Shown: positions 1 to 10,519, counted from the first letter of the stretch. The stretch: DNA of 64,000 nucleotides from Nymphaea colorata (GCF_008831285.2 NC_045146.1:8814972-8878971), one strand, 5' to 3'. The notes: generated by a model from the sequence alone, not told the origin. Program-made: numbers and translations.

Positions 1-1320
1 AGAGATTGATCGGCACCTACCTCTTCTCTTGCAGCCGGAGTCTTGCGCTTCGGTACTAGGCAACTAGAGCCACGTGTCGCTCTCCTCCAAGCCTTCCTGA
101 TTTTCTTCTTCAGCCCCTAATTCCTTCCGTGGTTGAAAGAATGGCACCGATAGAAGAATTGCAATACAGTCGGGGGATGTTGTGCATAGGATGAAGATGC
201 TCGAGGAGGTTTTCCGGTAGCCTCCAAGGATGTCTCCAACCTGCCATTCTTCATCTAGAGCCACGGGTTGAAGCTTTGGGATTCTAGTCACCGGCGGTAA
301 GACGATGAGAGGAAGAGAGAAGGGCAAGAGCCAATTCACACGAAAAAGAACTTCTGATTCTTGATTGCATAATGAAAAACGAACTTACAAAGATTTTAAA
401 TACTAAAACATAGAACTGGATCCCTTACTTGGATCAGGACACTTGCTGAAATAAAGACTCGAGTATAAGCAAATGCATGAAAGGGAAATCGAGACAAGAT
501 GTCTCGGAAGTTCAGTGAGTTTGGCTTCTCCCTTGTGGGTTCAGCCATATAACTGGCTTAAGTTCGGCCTTAGGCTTGCCACGCGTAGACTCGGTCAGGA
601 CTAGACTTAGGATTCGAACTCGCTATAACCAGATCCAGGTCTAGTTCTCGTGCCTGCTCAGCCTTGAAGTCTTCAGCCCGCTGCCCGCGCTCTGCCCACA
701 CCACTCGCTGCATCAACTTCAAGTTCTGCGTTAGCCTCCCTTAGGGCCTGTTTGGTAGGAGGGAAAGGGAAGCAATCCCTCCTTTGTTTGGTTGACTAAT
801 TAGAAAGGAAGGAAAGGGAGGGAAAGGAGCAAAAGGTGTTTGGCTGCAAGGGGGAGGAAAGGAAAGGAAATGAATGGAAGGGATTGTTTAGTGTAAATCC
901 CTACCCTCCCAAATTGAATGGATTGGGAGGAAAAGGAAAGAAATGTAAGTGGAAGAGTTTTTTATTCCCATACTACCCCTCCTTTTCTTTCCCTCCTTTC
1001 TAAATCCATGTGCTATTTAGTCTTTTTTTTCCATTCCATTCATTTCCCTTCCCTTTCTATCCAAACAAACTTTTTAATCAACTCTTTCCGTTCCTTTCCA
1101 TTTCATTCATTTCCCTTCCCTTTATCTTCCCTTCCCTTCCCTTCCCTTCCCATTCCCTCCCTTTCCATCCCTTCCTTTCCTTCGAACCAAACAAAGCGTT
1201 AGCCCATCTATGTTTTCCATTATGCTGGCCACAAACCTGGCCGAAGGCGCTCGGCTCTCTTGGCCTCGCTCGGCCGTGCTGTCCCTAGTTCTTGGCCTCT
1301 CGGTAGGAAGGTCTGCATCA
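1..1320 (-). repeat. 3' LTR region of the Ty3/gypsy chromovirus (left end outside or unclear)
   Basis: The right end, on the plus strand, reads GTAGGAAGGTCTGCATCA and is followed at once by a pyrimidine run (the complement of a polypurine tract), as expected for the 3' LTR of a minus-strand element. Bases 148 to 1320, less the MITE inside, match 13506-14234 over about 720 bp, so this is a repeated LTR block. The outer boundary was not found and may lie beyond the window edge. ORFs on either strand here do not look like genes. Confidence 0.7.
744..1198. mobile_element. Tourist-like (PIF/Harbinger) MITE, 455 bp, inside the LTR
   Basis: The paralogous LTR at 14097-14130 lacks this segment and gives an empty site with a single TTA. 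Here TTA occurs on both sides (741-743 and 1199-1201). The ends are imperfect inverted repeats: GGGCCTGTTTGGT at the left, and the complement of the right end reads CGCTTTGTTTGGT. The left half is purine-rich and the right half pyrimidine-rich, so the element could fold back on itself. No transposase is present. The TTA duplication and these ends fit the Tourist group. Confidence 0.8.
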
Positions 1321-1336
1321 AATCCTCCCTCCTTAC
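1321..1336 (-). other. Polypurine tract of the gypsy element
   Basis: The plus strand reads AATCCTCCCTCCTTAC directly after the LTR end. Its complement is purine-rich and sits where the plus-strand primer for reverse transcription belongs. The same tract next to the same LTR end occurs at 14235 and, inverted, just before 9574. Confidence 0.65.
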
Positions 1337-1337
1337 C

Positions 1338-1953
1338 TCAAGCTGGCCCCCAAGCTCGTGCAGTGGGAAAACGATTAACTATTTGCTCAAATTCTTCCCT
1401 CGAAGTGCCATTGTCCAGCCTGTCCCATTCAACCATTCCGATGAACATGTCTATGTTTAAGAATTCGGCATGGTGTTGGTTGTTGGCTCGAAATTTGGTC
1501 AATCTGCCTTGGCACTTCTCCAAAGTATGGTTTCAGCCGAGTAACATGAAAGACTGGATGGACTAAGGCCGTTTGTGGGAGGCCTAATCTGTAAGCTGCT
1601 TTCCCAATCTTTTATAGCACTGGAAATGGCCCATAAAACGTTGGTAAGAGCTTAGAGTAAGGCTGCCCTAGGAGGGACTTCTGCCTCATTGGTAATCTTT
1701 TGAGCCATACGTAGTCTCCTACCATAAATTCATGATCCTTTCTACCCTTCTCATATGTCTGTTTCATTCCATTTTGGGCTTTGATGATATTCTGCTTGAG
1801 AGACGCTAGCACCCCTTCCCTTGTGCATAGCTCACAATCAACCTTTTCTTCTTTTGTCGTGCCTTCCTCATATTTTGGAATTGTTGGAGGGGGAATTCCG
1901 TAGAGAGCTTCATACGAAGTGGTCTGAGTAGACGAGTGCCAACTCGTATTGTA
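1338..1953 (-). pseudogene. Gypsy integrase C-terminus with GPY/F-like and chromodomain remnants
   Basis: After an in-frame stop near 1956 the integrase continues (SWHSSTQTT..., then VGDYVWLKR at 1612-1812) to LPTFYGPFPVL, a GPY/F-like motif. Further downstream come LVHPVFHVTRLKPYF-like residues and, in another frame, TSREEFEQIVNRFP, which resembles the end of the chromodomain found in plant chromoviruses. Chromodomains steer integration through histone marks. Here the module is frame-shifted and cannot be made as one protein. Confidence 0.75.
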
Positions 1954-1956
1954 GAA

Positions 1957-2613
1957 CTATTCGGCCCATGATAGATACTTTACCCAAGAGTTGGGCTTTT
2001 CTCCTGCAAAGCAATAGAGATATGTTTCTAAAGAACCGTTGACCACTTCACTTTGCCCATCAGTCTGAGGATGGTGGGTAGTACTGAATTGGATTGTTGT
2101 CCCCATCTGCTTCATATACTCTTTCCAAAATTCACTCATGAAGATTGAATCTCTATCGTAGACTATTGTCTGAGGCATGCCAGGTAGTTTCCCTATGTGA
2201 TCTTGGTACTTAGTAGCCACCATCGGTCCATGATATTTCTTAGGCAAGGGAACGAAGTGGCTATATTTTGTTAGTCTATCGACCACCACGAGTATGGCTT
2301 CCTTGTTTTTTGATCGTGGAAGGGCATCTATAAAATCCATGGTGACATCGGCCCATGGCTTTTCTGACACTAGTAAGGGATTTAGGTGGCCCGGAGGCTT
2401 AATTCTCTCATACTTTTCACGTTGGCAAGTCTGACACTGTTTGACATAATCCCTCACGTCTGCCTTCATTCCGGTCCACCAAAACTGAGCCTTCACTCGG
2501 TGGAGTGTTTTGACTACTCCTTCATGGCCTGCTGATGGAGTGGAATGAAAATATTGTAGTAATTCATGTTTAAAGGCCGATTTAGGTAGAACCACTGTGC
2601 GGTTCTTTCTCAT
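1957..2613 (-). pseudogene. Gypsy integrase core (HHCC zinc finger and DDE catalytic domain)
   Basis: An open stretch of 218 codons. The N-terminal part carries the HHCC finger (GHEG..., then CQTCQ). The catalytic domain shows the first Asp in VTMDFIDALPRS, the second in YDRDSIFMS and a Glu in HHPQTDGQSEVVNGSLE, the usual D, D(35)E arrangement. This domain would insert the cDNA into chromosomes. It is a fragment: the reading frame is closed downstream by a stop at the expected Tyr/Trp position after WAE. Confidence 0.92.
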
Positions 2614-2878
2614 AAGTAAGCGGCCCCTGATGGTATAGTGGGGAATAGACCCCGGTTTTTGGGTGACAGAGGCTTTGATGAGCCTTCACCCATCATCCTC
2701 TTGCTGTTCATCAGCTATTCTTTCCCATAAATCAGTCCCTATGATGGAGAGCATAAAAAACTACGTGCCTAATCTAGACAATGAATCAACTACTGTGTTA
2801 TCTGGCCCTCTTGTGCTCAATTTAAAAATCGTAACTGAGGAGTTTAGCCAACCATCTTTGCTGGGTTGGTCTTGAAAC

Positions 2879-3172
2879 TCATTGTTTGAGCATATATTTG
2901 AGGTTGTTCTGATCTGTCTTCACAATAAACTTTCGGCCTATCAGATATGGCTGCCATTTCTCTACTGCCAATACAATCGCGAGAAGCTCTTCTTTATATG
3001 TCGATAAAGGTTTGGCTCTGCTGGTGAGAGCCTTCAACATATATGCTATAGGGTGATTTTCCTGGCTGAGGACAGCTCCTATGCCAATGTCACAAGCATC
3101 TGTTTCAATAGTGAAAGGTTTGCTAAAATCAGGCAAGGTGAGAAAGGGTGTTGTCATGAGTGCTGACTTCAA
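2879..3172 (-). pseudogene. Gypsy RNase H domain
   Basis: The translation has FTIETDACDIGIGAVLSQ, YKEELLAIVLAVEKWQPYL and FIVKTDQNNLKYML, the conserved blocks of the Ty3/gypsy RNase H that removes RNA from the RNA-DNA hybrid. The first Asp (TDA), the Glu of KEELLA and the TDQ Asp are all present. The stretch between here and the integrase (about 2614-2878) is frame-broken linker. Confidence 0.9.
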
Positions 3173-3390
3173 TTTCTCAAATGCCTCTCTCGCTCTGTCT
3201 GACCAAGCGAATGCTCATTTCTTAGTCATTTGGGTTAATGGGGTGGCTATGAGCCCGTAGCCTTGAATGAATATTCTATAATAGTCGGTTAACCCAAGAA
3301 ATCCACGGAGACTCCTTAAATCTTTTGGCAAAGGCTAGTTGTTCATGGCCTCTAACTTTTTGGGGTCCGCTTTCACCCCTTCTGCTGACA

Positions 3391-4490
3391 CTATGTGCCC
3401 AAGGTATCGGAGGGTTGGTCGAAACTGCATTTCGATCTCTTAGCATAAAGATGGTGTTCCCTTAGTATTTGTAAGGCCGTGGCCAAGTGGGCAGCATGTT
3501 GCTCTACTAACTGGCCATATACAAGAATGTCATCAAAGAATACCAAGATGAAGTTTCTAAGATACCGCCTGAAAACATCATTCATGCACCTCTGAAAAAT
3601 GTGCATTGGTTAAGCCAAAAGGCATCACCAAGAACTCATAGTGTCCGTCATGAGTTCTAAAAGTTTTTTTTAGAATGTCTTCATCATGCATTCTAATTTG
3701 GTGGTAGTCTGCCCATAGATCTATCTTGGAGAACACAAAGGCACTGGTTAAGTCATCTAGAAGTTCATTAATTACCGGTATTGGATGCCGGTTTTTCACG
3801 GTTGCTTCATTTAGCGCTCTATAGTCCACACATAAGTGCCATGTGTTATCTTTCTTTTTTTACTAGTAAGACTGGTGAGGAGAAAGGACTGCAACTAAGG
3901 CGTATGATACCACCCTCTATCATCACCTTAACCAATCTTTCGATTCCTGCCTTTTGGTGATGACCATAATGATATGGCCAAACATTGACAGGTTTGGCAT
4001 CTTGATTCATGACGATTCTATGGTCATAAGCTCGACATGGAGGAAGACCCTTAGGTTCCTTAAAAAGATCCGAAAACTGTTCAAGAACATGTTGAACCTC
4101 GACTGGTATGTTTTCTTTTTGCTCCTCTTTGGCCGGTATGTCTGTGGCCATAGCAACAACCCAAAACGCTGGTTGTTGTGCGACAAAAGCCTTAAGTGCT
4201 GCTTTTGGTTCAACGTTTGTGTTTACTGCCTTTATGGTGATGTGTTGGCCACCTCCCTCCTTAGCAAAGAACATACACATGTCCTTGAAATTCCAAGAGA
4301 TGTCGCCAAGAGTCTCTAGCCATTGTACTCCCAATACCACATCGACACCACCAATGGGGAGTACTAAAAGGTCGACCGTAGATGGTACTTTTTCATGCAT
4401 AGAAGGATGCCTTTGCATCTTTGTGTTCATACGAGTTTGGATCCATCTCCTACCATGACTGATATTGGTTGTTGTTCTTCTACTGTGCAA
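3391..4490 (-). pseudogene. Gypsy reverse transcriptase, in several frames
   Basis: From 4490 downward: [20 protein letters not shown] (the entry to RT), then [12 protein letters not shown]. Next, at 3578-3829, come [33 protein letters not shown] and [11 protein letters not shown]. At 3519-3541 the catalytic box reads FFDDILVYG. These pieces lie in different frames, so at least two frameshifts separate them. Known role: copying the element's RNA into cDNA. The fragments are readable but not functional together. Confidence 0.92.
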
Positions 4491-5026
4491 CCGACTGCTT
4501 GAGCTGTCTCTTCACTAACGAAATTGTGTGTAGCACCCGAGTCGAGGAGTACTACAACTTTATGCTTTCCAATCTTGCCAACGACCCTCATGGCATTTGG
4601 TCGTTTGGGATCAGTCAAGGCATGACAAGTCCCTTTGATAGTTTCTGATGCACTCATATCTGTCTTGGCCTCATTCCGACTAGGTGGATCTATGTCTTGG
4701 CTAGACTCTTCTTCTTCCTCATTGCTTTCATCAATGACTTCAAAAACTTGAAAATTTTTGCACTTGTGAGTACGACTCCAAGGTTCTTTGCAGTTGAAGC
4801 ATTGATTATTCTTTATCATTTGCTCCCTCTCTTGCCTAGTTATGTAAGTGGTAGGCACCCGATCTCGGTAGAGGGTTTTTTGCTCTTCCCTTTTGAAGGG
4901 CATAGGCTTTCTTGGTGGTATCCCCTCGTACTTATTTGGCTCGCTACCTTTATAAGGTTTCCTTAAGGCATTCACTCGTCTATTTCTCTCTTCTACTGCT
5001 CGAGCCTCGGCAAAGCATTCGACCAA
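4427..5026 (-). pseudogene. Gypsy gag C-terminus (zinc knuckle) and aspartic protease
   Basis: A 199-codon open stretch. Near residue 75 it has [14 protein letters not shown], a CX2CX7HXC knuckle seen in gag of plant gypsy elements. After an acidic spacer ([11 protein letters not shown]) comes the protease active site [12 protein letters not shown], with the catalytic Asp codon at 4541-4543. The protease would cut the polyprotein during particle maturation. The frame is lost just after GDGSKLV and resumes in the next frame, where protease continues into RT. Confidence 0.9.
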
Positions 5027-5029
5027 ATC

Positions 5030-5964
5030 GGTGTATTTCCTTCATTGTACATCTATCTTGACCTATTCTTTGAGGCCGCCGATGTATAGGCATCGATTAG
5101 TGACTTGGTGGTCCAATCAACCATGGATGAAAGACTTTCGAATTTGCTTTGGTACTCTCGAACTGAGGATGTTTGTACCAAATCTTTGAGCTCTATGTCA
5201 AAGTCTGTGTATGTTGAATCTCCCAATCGTGTTTGTAAACCCTCACTAAAATTCTCCCAAGTGATATTTGGCTGATGGCGTTTGAACCATCAATACCACT
5301 TCATAGCTTCTCCGTCAAAATTGAGGATTGCGGTTGTAACCCATTCGTTTTCAGGCACACTATGACAATCAAAATATTCTTCTACCTTGAAGAGACAATC
5401 CTTGGCATCTACCCCTGTAAATTGTGGAAAATCAATCTTAACGGCTGGGGTTCTTCTTCTTGGCTGAGCTTGGTTATGTCTGCCTCTAAAGGGTTCTCCT
5501 TCAACAAACACAATATCCTCATCTTCCTCACTTTCATCCTTGCCCCGGTTCTTACTAAAATGCTGGTTTTGGGGCGCTTATTGTTGGCTGCTAGAGTCGA
5601 ACCTAAAATGGAACTCGGGTCCTTGTTGATGCCCTTTGCTTCCTTGGCCTTCGGGTTGCCTGGTGACATTATGTCCGAAAGGATCAAATTGGTTAAAACT
5701 GCCGGAAAAAGGTGGGACAAATTGGTTGTTCATTGGCGCCTTGCCTTTGTCTTGATTCGGAGGGGGGCCTTGTGTGGTTCGATCAAATTGTTCCATTCTT
5801 TTCATCGATGTGTTTTGGCCAGCTATCAAGGAAGTCATCATTTGCTTCATCTGGTCCCATTCCTCAAGTTTGCTGAGGGACTTTTTGTATTCAAGAAGCT
5901 CATGTTGCATTTGGTTCACATGCGACTCAAGGGAATTAACATGCCCTTGGTGTAAGGTCTCCAA
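5030..5964 (-). pseudogene. Gypsy gag (capsid) remnant
   Basis: The region 5578-5964 encodes a coiled-coil-like N-terminus (HVNSLESHVNQMQHELLEYK) and a Gln/Pro/Gly-rich linker. The region 5290-5511, in another frame, holds the retrotransposon gag signature VKIDFPQFTGVDAKDCLFKV and EYFDCHSVPENEWVTTAILN ending in DGEAMKWY. Between 5030 and 5290 the frame is interrupted. The product would form the particle around the element's RNA. Broken by at least two frame changes. Confidence 0.85.
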
Positions 5965-6059
5965 ATCGGGGAAGTTGGATTCAGCTTGTTCTTCTCGGCT
6001 GGAAGTCTCAACTTCTTGCTAAGGAGAATCATGGACAGTGGGTTTGGCTTTCTTCCCCA

Positions 6060-6480
6060 ATGAAAATTCTGCTCTTAGTCAGGAAGCACGACTGATCAAA
6101 CAATCAACAAACTGCTGCTATAGCTAACGACTGAAGAGGAAACCACTTGCTATTGTGCTGGTCACCAGAAATTCTTCAGATAACCAGCGCTGCTTGTAAA
6201 TTCATTAACTTCACATCTGGAACTCTAAAAATCATGAAACTTGTCTGAAAAATGCTAGACATGCTAGGCACCAAGTTCAGTTTCTAATTCCTCCCCAATG
6301 AGAGTTGAGAGGAGAGAGGGTTCGCAAAACATTTGTTCACATATTTTTACATACTTATGAACAACCTAATTATGTAGAAGTCCCATTCAACAGGAATGAA
6401 TTTGGACTAGTTTTCTGCATTGTTAGTTTATTTGTTTATGATACACTGTATGACACTTTGTAACTTGTAAGTTCAGAACT
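6060..6480 (-). other. Untranslated leader of the gypsy element and unassigned sequence
   Basis: No gene is visible. The first 230 bases upstream of gag look like element leader. From about 6290 the composition turns AT-rich, which I take as the start of foreign DNA inserted into the leader; the exact junction was not found. Confidence 0.4.
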
Positions 6481-6489
6481 CAGAAGTTG

Positions 6490-6911
6490 CGATGGCTGAG
6501 GAATTGGGACTTGAGATGGCAATTCGCTCATATGTGAAAGGTGGCAAACTATCTGACCTTTCATAGTTTATGTTTCTTTGTATATTTCTTTAAAGAACGT
6601 GTAGTGTATTTGCTTATACTGGAAATGCTAGCTAATTATATTTGCTCGTTCTTGAAAGGTGTTCATTGTTGCATTCTTCCGGCTCTCAGTACTCCCTTAC
6701 TGTGTTTCCCGTCATTATTATTAAGAGGCTGTCCAAGATTCTAGCTGTCGTTGAGGAGAAATCGACGGTGGAAACATCGGTGCTTGAGGAACCGACGCCA
6801 GAGGCCATGGAGGAGGCATTACCAAGAGAATCTCAACCATTTAAACCCTTTGATTGCTCTATGCATGGTAAAATTGTGTATATATGTGTTTCTGCTTTTG
6901 CTCATGTATAG
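6490..6911 (+). pseudogene. Exon-like fragment, gene not recognised
   Basis: Two coding-like pieces lie ahead of the eL20 exon on the same strand. One begins ATGGCTGAGGAATTGGGACT at 6492 (MAEELGLEMAIRSYVKGGKL) and stops after about 25 codons. The other, at about 6700-6870, reads FPVIIIKRLSKILAVVEEK, then an acidic Glu/Pro/Thr stretch. I do not recognise either. They do not match the N-terminus of eL20, so they are not simply the missing exons. They could be exons of another gene captured together with eL20, or chance ORFs. Confidence 0.3.
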
Positions 6912-7139
6912 ATGTGATTTCACATGTATATGCTACTTGACTGACACTATATCTGCAGCATCCTGTGTAGCATTTTCCTATATTGTTTATCAATTGCTAC
7001 TTTGTGGCAGCTATGTCACCTACTTTTTGGAGTCTTTTGAAGTAGAACTGTTTACTTGTCTTTCTCTTTTTCCGTTTTGGGTGCTACCCCAACTATATTT
7101 ATCACAAAGGACTGAAGTTGCTCTCCTATGGCCTTACAG

Positions 7140-7481
7140 ATTTTTGAGAAGAATCCAACAAAGATTAAGAACTACGGGATCTGGTAGAGGTATCAAAGCA
7201 GGACTGGGTACCATAACATGTATAAGGAGTACCGAGATACTACACTCAATGGAGTTGTAGAACAGATGTATGATGAGATGGCTTCTCGTCATCATGTGAG
7301 GTTCCCATGCATCCAAATAATCAAAACTGCAGCTGTGCCTGCCAAACTTTGCAAGAGAGAGAGCACCAAACAATTTCATGATTCTAAAATTAAGTTCCTG
7401 TTGGTGTATAAGAAGGTCAGGCCACCCACCAGAAAGTTGAAGAACACGTTCAAGGCTTCCAGGCCTAACTTGTTCATGTAG
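7140..7481 (+). pseudogene. RPL18A: 60S ribosomal protein eL20 (RPL18a) last-exon fragment, pseudogene
   Basis: Translation from 7140 gives IFEKNPTKIKNYGIW, a stop, then [40 protein letters not shown] and [20 protein letters not shown] ending in a stop, which is the C-terminal half of plant eL20 (roughly residues 88-178). One in-frame TAG (7185-7187) replaces the Leu codon expected after GIW. The piece is preceded by an intron-like CTTACAG acceptor at 7133-7139, so it derives from genomic DNA, not from a spliced mRNA. N-terminal exons were looked for upstream and not found. It is a broken copy; the intact gene must be elsewhere. Confidence 0.92.
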
Positions 7482-7510
7482 ATTCACAGGCCGGTCTCAG
7501 AAAACATTCT

Positions 7511-8011
7511 AGGGGTGGAATTATTTCAGTCGAATTGTTGAATCTTTGAAAAAGCTTGGCTTGAACAGTAATTGGTGAGCAGAGTGGAGTACTAGTTGGA
7601 GCTCCTGGTGGATTTTGAATTTCATATTATTTTAGGACCTCTTATTGTTTTGTCAACTCAAATAGGACCTCTTATTTTTTTTTTTTTTTAAGTTAACATT
7701 AATGAGACATTTGATTTCCTTGGTAACGAGTTAATCGAGCCTTAATCGAGCTCGATAAGGATGAGTACCAAACAAGTTTATCGAGCCTTAATCGAGCTCG
7801 AGCTCAACAAGTAAGGATGAGTAGTTAAATGAGCTTATCGAGCTTAATCGAGTCGAGCTCGAGCATGACAAGTGACTATCGAGTCGAGTTCGAGCCAGGA
7901 TAGTCGAGCTATATTCGAGCTCGAGCCGAGTCGAGTTTGTGTCTTACTTAGTCAAGCCGAGTTTGAGCTGACCGAGCTCGGGCTCGACTCGGCTCGTGTT
8001 CAGCCCTATCT
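7511..8011. repeat. TCGAGCTCGAG-rich repeat block
   Basis: From 7735 to 8000 the sequence repeats variants of ATCGAGCTCGAGC, TTAATCGAGC and GTCGAG, many of them palindromic. The block ends CGTGTTCAGCCCTA, and TAGGGGTGGAA at 7511 could be the opposite inverted end, suggesting a MITE. No matching target duplication was found. No gene inside. Confidence 0.5.
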
Positions 8012-8029
8012 ACATAGAAAGTCATGCCT

Positions 8030-8604
8030 AGACCTCGATTGTCAAGCTTGTTGCTTGTTCTTCAGGCACGCAGGAAACTTCCAGCAATAGGGGTCCACTC
8101 AAAAAATCATAACTTTTCAACCATAACTCCAAAAAATCTGAAATTTTAACTCGAGATACCTGAGAAGTAGGCGCTTTCAACAAGCCTAAATTCGGCCAAT
8201 TCCGATGCTGGAGGTGATAGTGCCGGACACTGGAATCCGGTGTAGTTTCTGGTTTTTTAGAAACCCTAATACAAAGGCTACTGATTATGTAATTCGACCA
8301 TTGTTGTGCCAAATGAACTCCGTTTCACACAAAATTTGGACAGAATGTGTCCTAAATATTTTCAAACAGGTGGGTAGGGAGTTCTTTCACAGATCACCAG
8401 AAATTTAACTCATTTCCTCGTTTGATTGGGCTGGGGTGTTCTCACTTTTCTTCAGACGGCTGCTACTCTAACACAATCTGCTATGAAAACCGAATGTGTG
8501 CTGCCTAAACTCAACTGAAATCTGATATAACCTGCTGTAAACTGAAAACCTCTGCTACAATCTCAAAACCAAATTGAAATCTACCACTGGCTGCCGCAAG
8601 TGCA
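8030..8604 (-). other. Probable retroelement leader, no gene
   Basis: The sequence lies between the TCGAG block and the primer site and contains no credible ORF. The position next to a primer-binding-site complement suggests it is the 5' leader of the minus-strand gypsy element, separated from the rest by inserted DNA. Confidence 0.4.
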
Positions 8605-8615
8605 CTCTGATACCA
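8605..8615 (-). other. Primer-binding site (initiator tRNA-Met type)
   Basis: The plus strand reads CTCTGATACCA; its complement TGGTATCAGAG is the classic plant retrotransposon primer site matching the 3' end of initiator tRNA-Met. Two bases further the plus strand starts TGGTGGGAACC, whose complement ends in CCA, consistent with the 3' edge of a minus-strand 5' LTR at about 8618. Confidence 0.65.
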
Positions 8616-8617
8616 AC

Positions 8618-8884
8618 TGGTGGGAACCTTGACCCGGCTAGCGATTTCTACACCCGAGAATAGATCCTAAGTCCAGGATCAACTCACGGGAGCCTAAAAT
8701 CGAAACTTAAGCAAATATATTTACAAACCTTATCCCCGTCAGATAGCAACTACGGCTTAATAGCACCCTAAGTCAACGATACAAGAGTGTTTTCCCAAAC
8801 CCAAGGTTTAAATCCTACTACAACACTAAGGGGATCAAGGCTTGTACAAACGTGAGCGATACAATTTTTAACTCTCACAACTCA
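8618..8884 (-). repeat. LTR-like segment, no gene
   Basis: Starts TGGTGGGAACCTTGACCCGG directly after the primer site. No ORF of interest. I infer it is part of the 5' LTR of the minus-strand element; no matching 3' copy was identified in the window, so this is provisional. Confidence 0.35.
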
Positions 8885-9625
8885 CTCAACATTCATTCAC
8901 AAATCATTCATACAATTCCTAGAACGGCCAAACCATTCCCTTTCCCTTTGGTGGTCTAGCTACCCGCAGCCGTGTCCTTGGCAAGGTTCCATGGATGGAC
9001 TACCGACAGTAGCAAATGGCTACAGCCTGGTTTAGAAAGCAATTACACCTGTAACCCCATTCTATAGGATGTTTAGAAGTTACCTAGCCGACGTGAGATC
9101 GGCTTGATCAGCAAGTGATCCAAGAGAAAACCAGTGGCAAAGCCACACTTGGATATCTCAGCAAGGAAGTGGAATGGAGGCTAGGCCCGCCTGGCCTAGG
9201 ACTGCTTGTGGACTGGTGGAAGCTGGCCGAGAGAGACGGAGTGTCTCGGCAATGGAAGGGGACAGCACTGGGGCTGCCGGCTATGCCTGGTAGATGGAGT
9301 GTGATTGCTTCACCCTCGGTCGGCCAAGAGAGACTGCAACATGGTGGAGGAGCGCCCGGATGGAGGCAGGGGCTCAGCCCTCCTGGCCGAGGTCACCTTG
9401 GCACTTGTGAGTATGTTCGGTGGAAGGTTGCAGCAATGGAGGCTGCAAGAAGAGGTTGTCCGATCAAGTGGAGGTGCTGGACTAAGATGCACACAACCAA
9501 TCCTTGGAGAGGGAACCTAACTAGTTAGACTCCAAGGGGACAAGCCGAGCTCAGAACAAGGAGGGAGGATCTGATGCAGACCTTCCTACCGGGAGGCCAA
9601 GAACCAGGGCCAGCACGGCCGAGCA
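8885..9625 (+). mobile_element. Non-coding LTR element, copy A (plus orientation)
   Basis: The segment is the inverted counterpart of about 14183-14915. Shared landmarks include AACATTCATTCAC at the left, the GATCAGCAAGTGATC stretch near 9110, and the tract AAGGAGGGAGGATC followed by TGATGCAGACCTTCC at 9573. The latter is a polypurine tract plus LTR start. After about 52 bp of LTR the match to the other LTR copies stops at 9625. No element protein is encoded; the ORF at 9115-9528 has no recognisable domain. Confidence 0.6.
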
Positions 9626-10516
9626 CCTCGTAGGATTCCATTGGTAGAACCAATCGGAGTTCAGCGAATTTGATCGGTGAATCAGCTTGAAATCATGTCC
9701 ACGGCAGCAGCAATCCAATTCTAATCCAATCGTGAAGTTACTATTGAAAAGGAGGTAGAATTCCCCTTAGCCAAATACCAAAAACAAGCAAAATCTTGTT
9801 CACGGCAAGGAGAAACGAACCAGTGATTTGGGCGGAACTTGCATGAGAAATCTGAAGCAAACCATGTGCAATTCCACTCTCTCGTTGAGTTCAATACCAT
9901 CGCCCAGATCCTAGCAAGCTCTCAGCCAAGTTTCAGGCGATTTCATCCACCCACGGCGAAGAACGAGCTTCTGATCTGAATTTTGTCCACGACGCTGGAA
10001 AAATGAATGTTGCTACTTCTCCGTAGAATCCGATCGGTGTTTAAACAAATTCCGCTTCTTCTAATAATGCCCTTGGTTAGTATCATTTGATATTAAGTTG
10101 GAATTTAATTAACGAGGGCACAATAGTCATTTCACCTCCTAAGCACTTAAAGAAGAGGAAACGAGTGGCGAGCGTTACATCATCCACGTGGCGTCAACCC
10201 TGCCCTCCTCAGCCACTTCATCTCCAATGCATGAGCCAGCACCTCCTCCACTTCATTGTGCACTCCACTTTGCCATTATTGAGAATTAAAGAGGTAAGTT
10301 TCATATCTCGTAGCTGGGAAGCCTTCCACATATCTTAGCCCATTCAATTTCAGTATATCGTGTTTGAAGGAATTACACCTGTAATCACCACAAATTTTTC
10401 TAAAAGATTATGATGTTTTATCCAAGCACGAAACTCAAATTTAGATCCAAATTAAATCCAAAATACAACTTTCATATCCAAATTAGATCCAAAACCCAAG
10501 TTCAGATCCAAATCAA
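9626..10516. other. No gene recognised
   Basis: Moderate-GC, LTR-like or leader-like sequence up to about 10280, then AT-rich DNA with short ATCCAAATTAGATCCAAA repeats at 10440-10520. The small ORF at 10087-10338 has no recognisable domain. Confidence 0.4.
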
Positions 10517-10519
10517 TCA

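Larger units (their letters stand above)
1321..6060 (-). mobile_element. Decayed Ty3/gypsy chromovirus, coding body
   Basis: Reading the minus strand from high to low coordinates gives gag, zinc knuckle, protease, reverse transcriptase, RNase H, integrase, a GPY/F-like segment and a chromodomain trace, the order of Ty3/gypsy chromoviruses. The frame is broken by several stops and shifts, so no full polyprotein can be made. The primer-binding-site complement at 8605-8615 probably belongs to this element, which would extend its leader to 8618 with foreign DNA inserted between about 6290 and 8030. The exact chromovirus clade is not settled. Confidence 0.9.

Noticed and set aside
64-339. 91-codon ORF within the left LTR, similar to an ORF at 13463-13729
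   Set aside because: The likeness follows from LTR homology at the DNA level; frames are not kept along the whole LTR and nothing resembles a known protein.
7511-8011. Target duplication for the TCGAG-rich block
   Set aside because: The bases next to TAGGGGTGG and TTCAGCCCTA do not match at any shift tried.
8605-8615. A tRNA gene at the initiator-Met-like sequence
   Set aside because: Only 11 bases match the tRNA 3' end; no cloverleaf is possible. It is a retrotransposon primer site, as is 42875-42889.
9115-9528. 137-codon ORF in copy A
   Set aside because: The inverted copy B carries the same sequence with different frames open; no domain and no sign of coding constraint.
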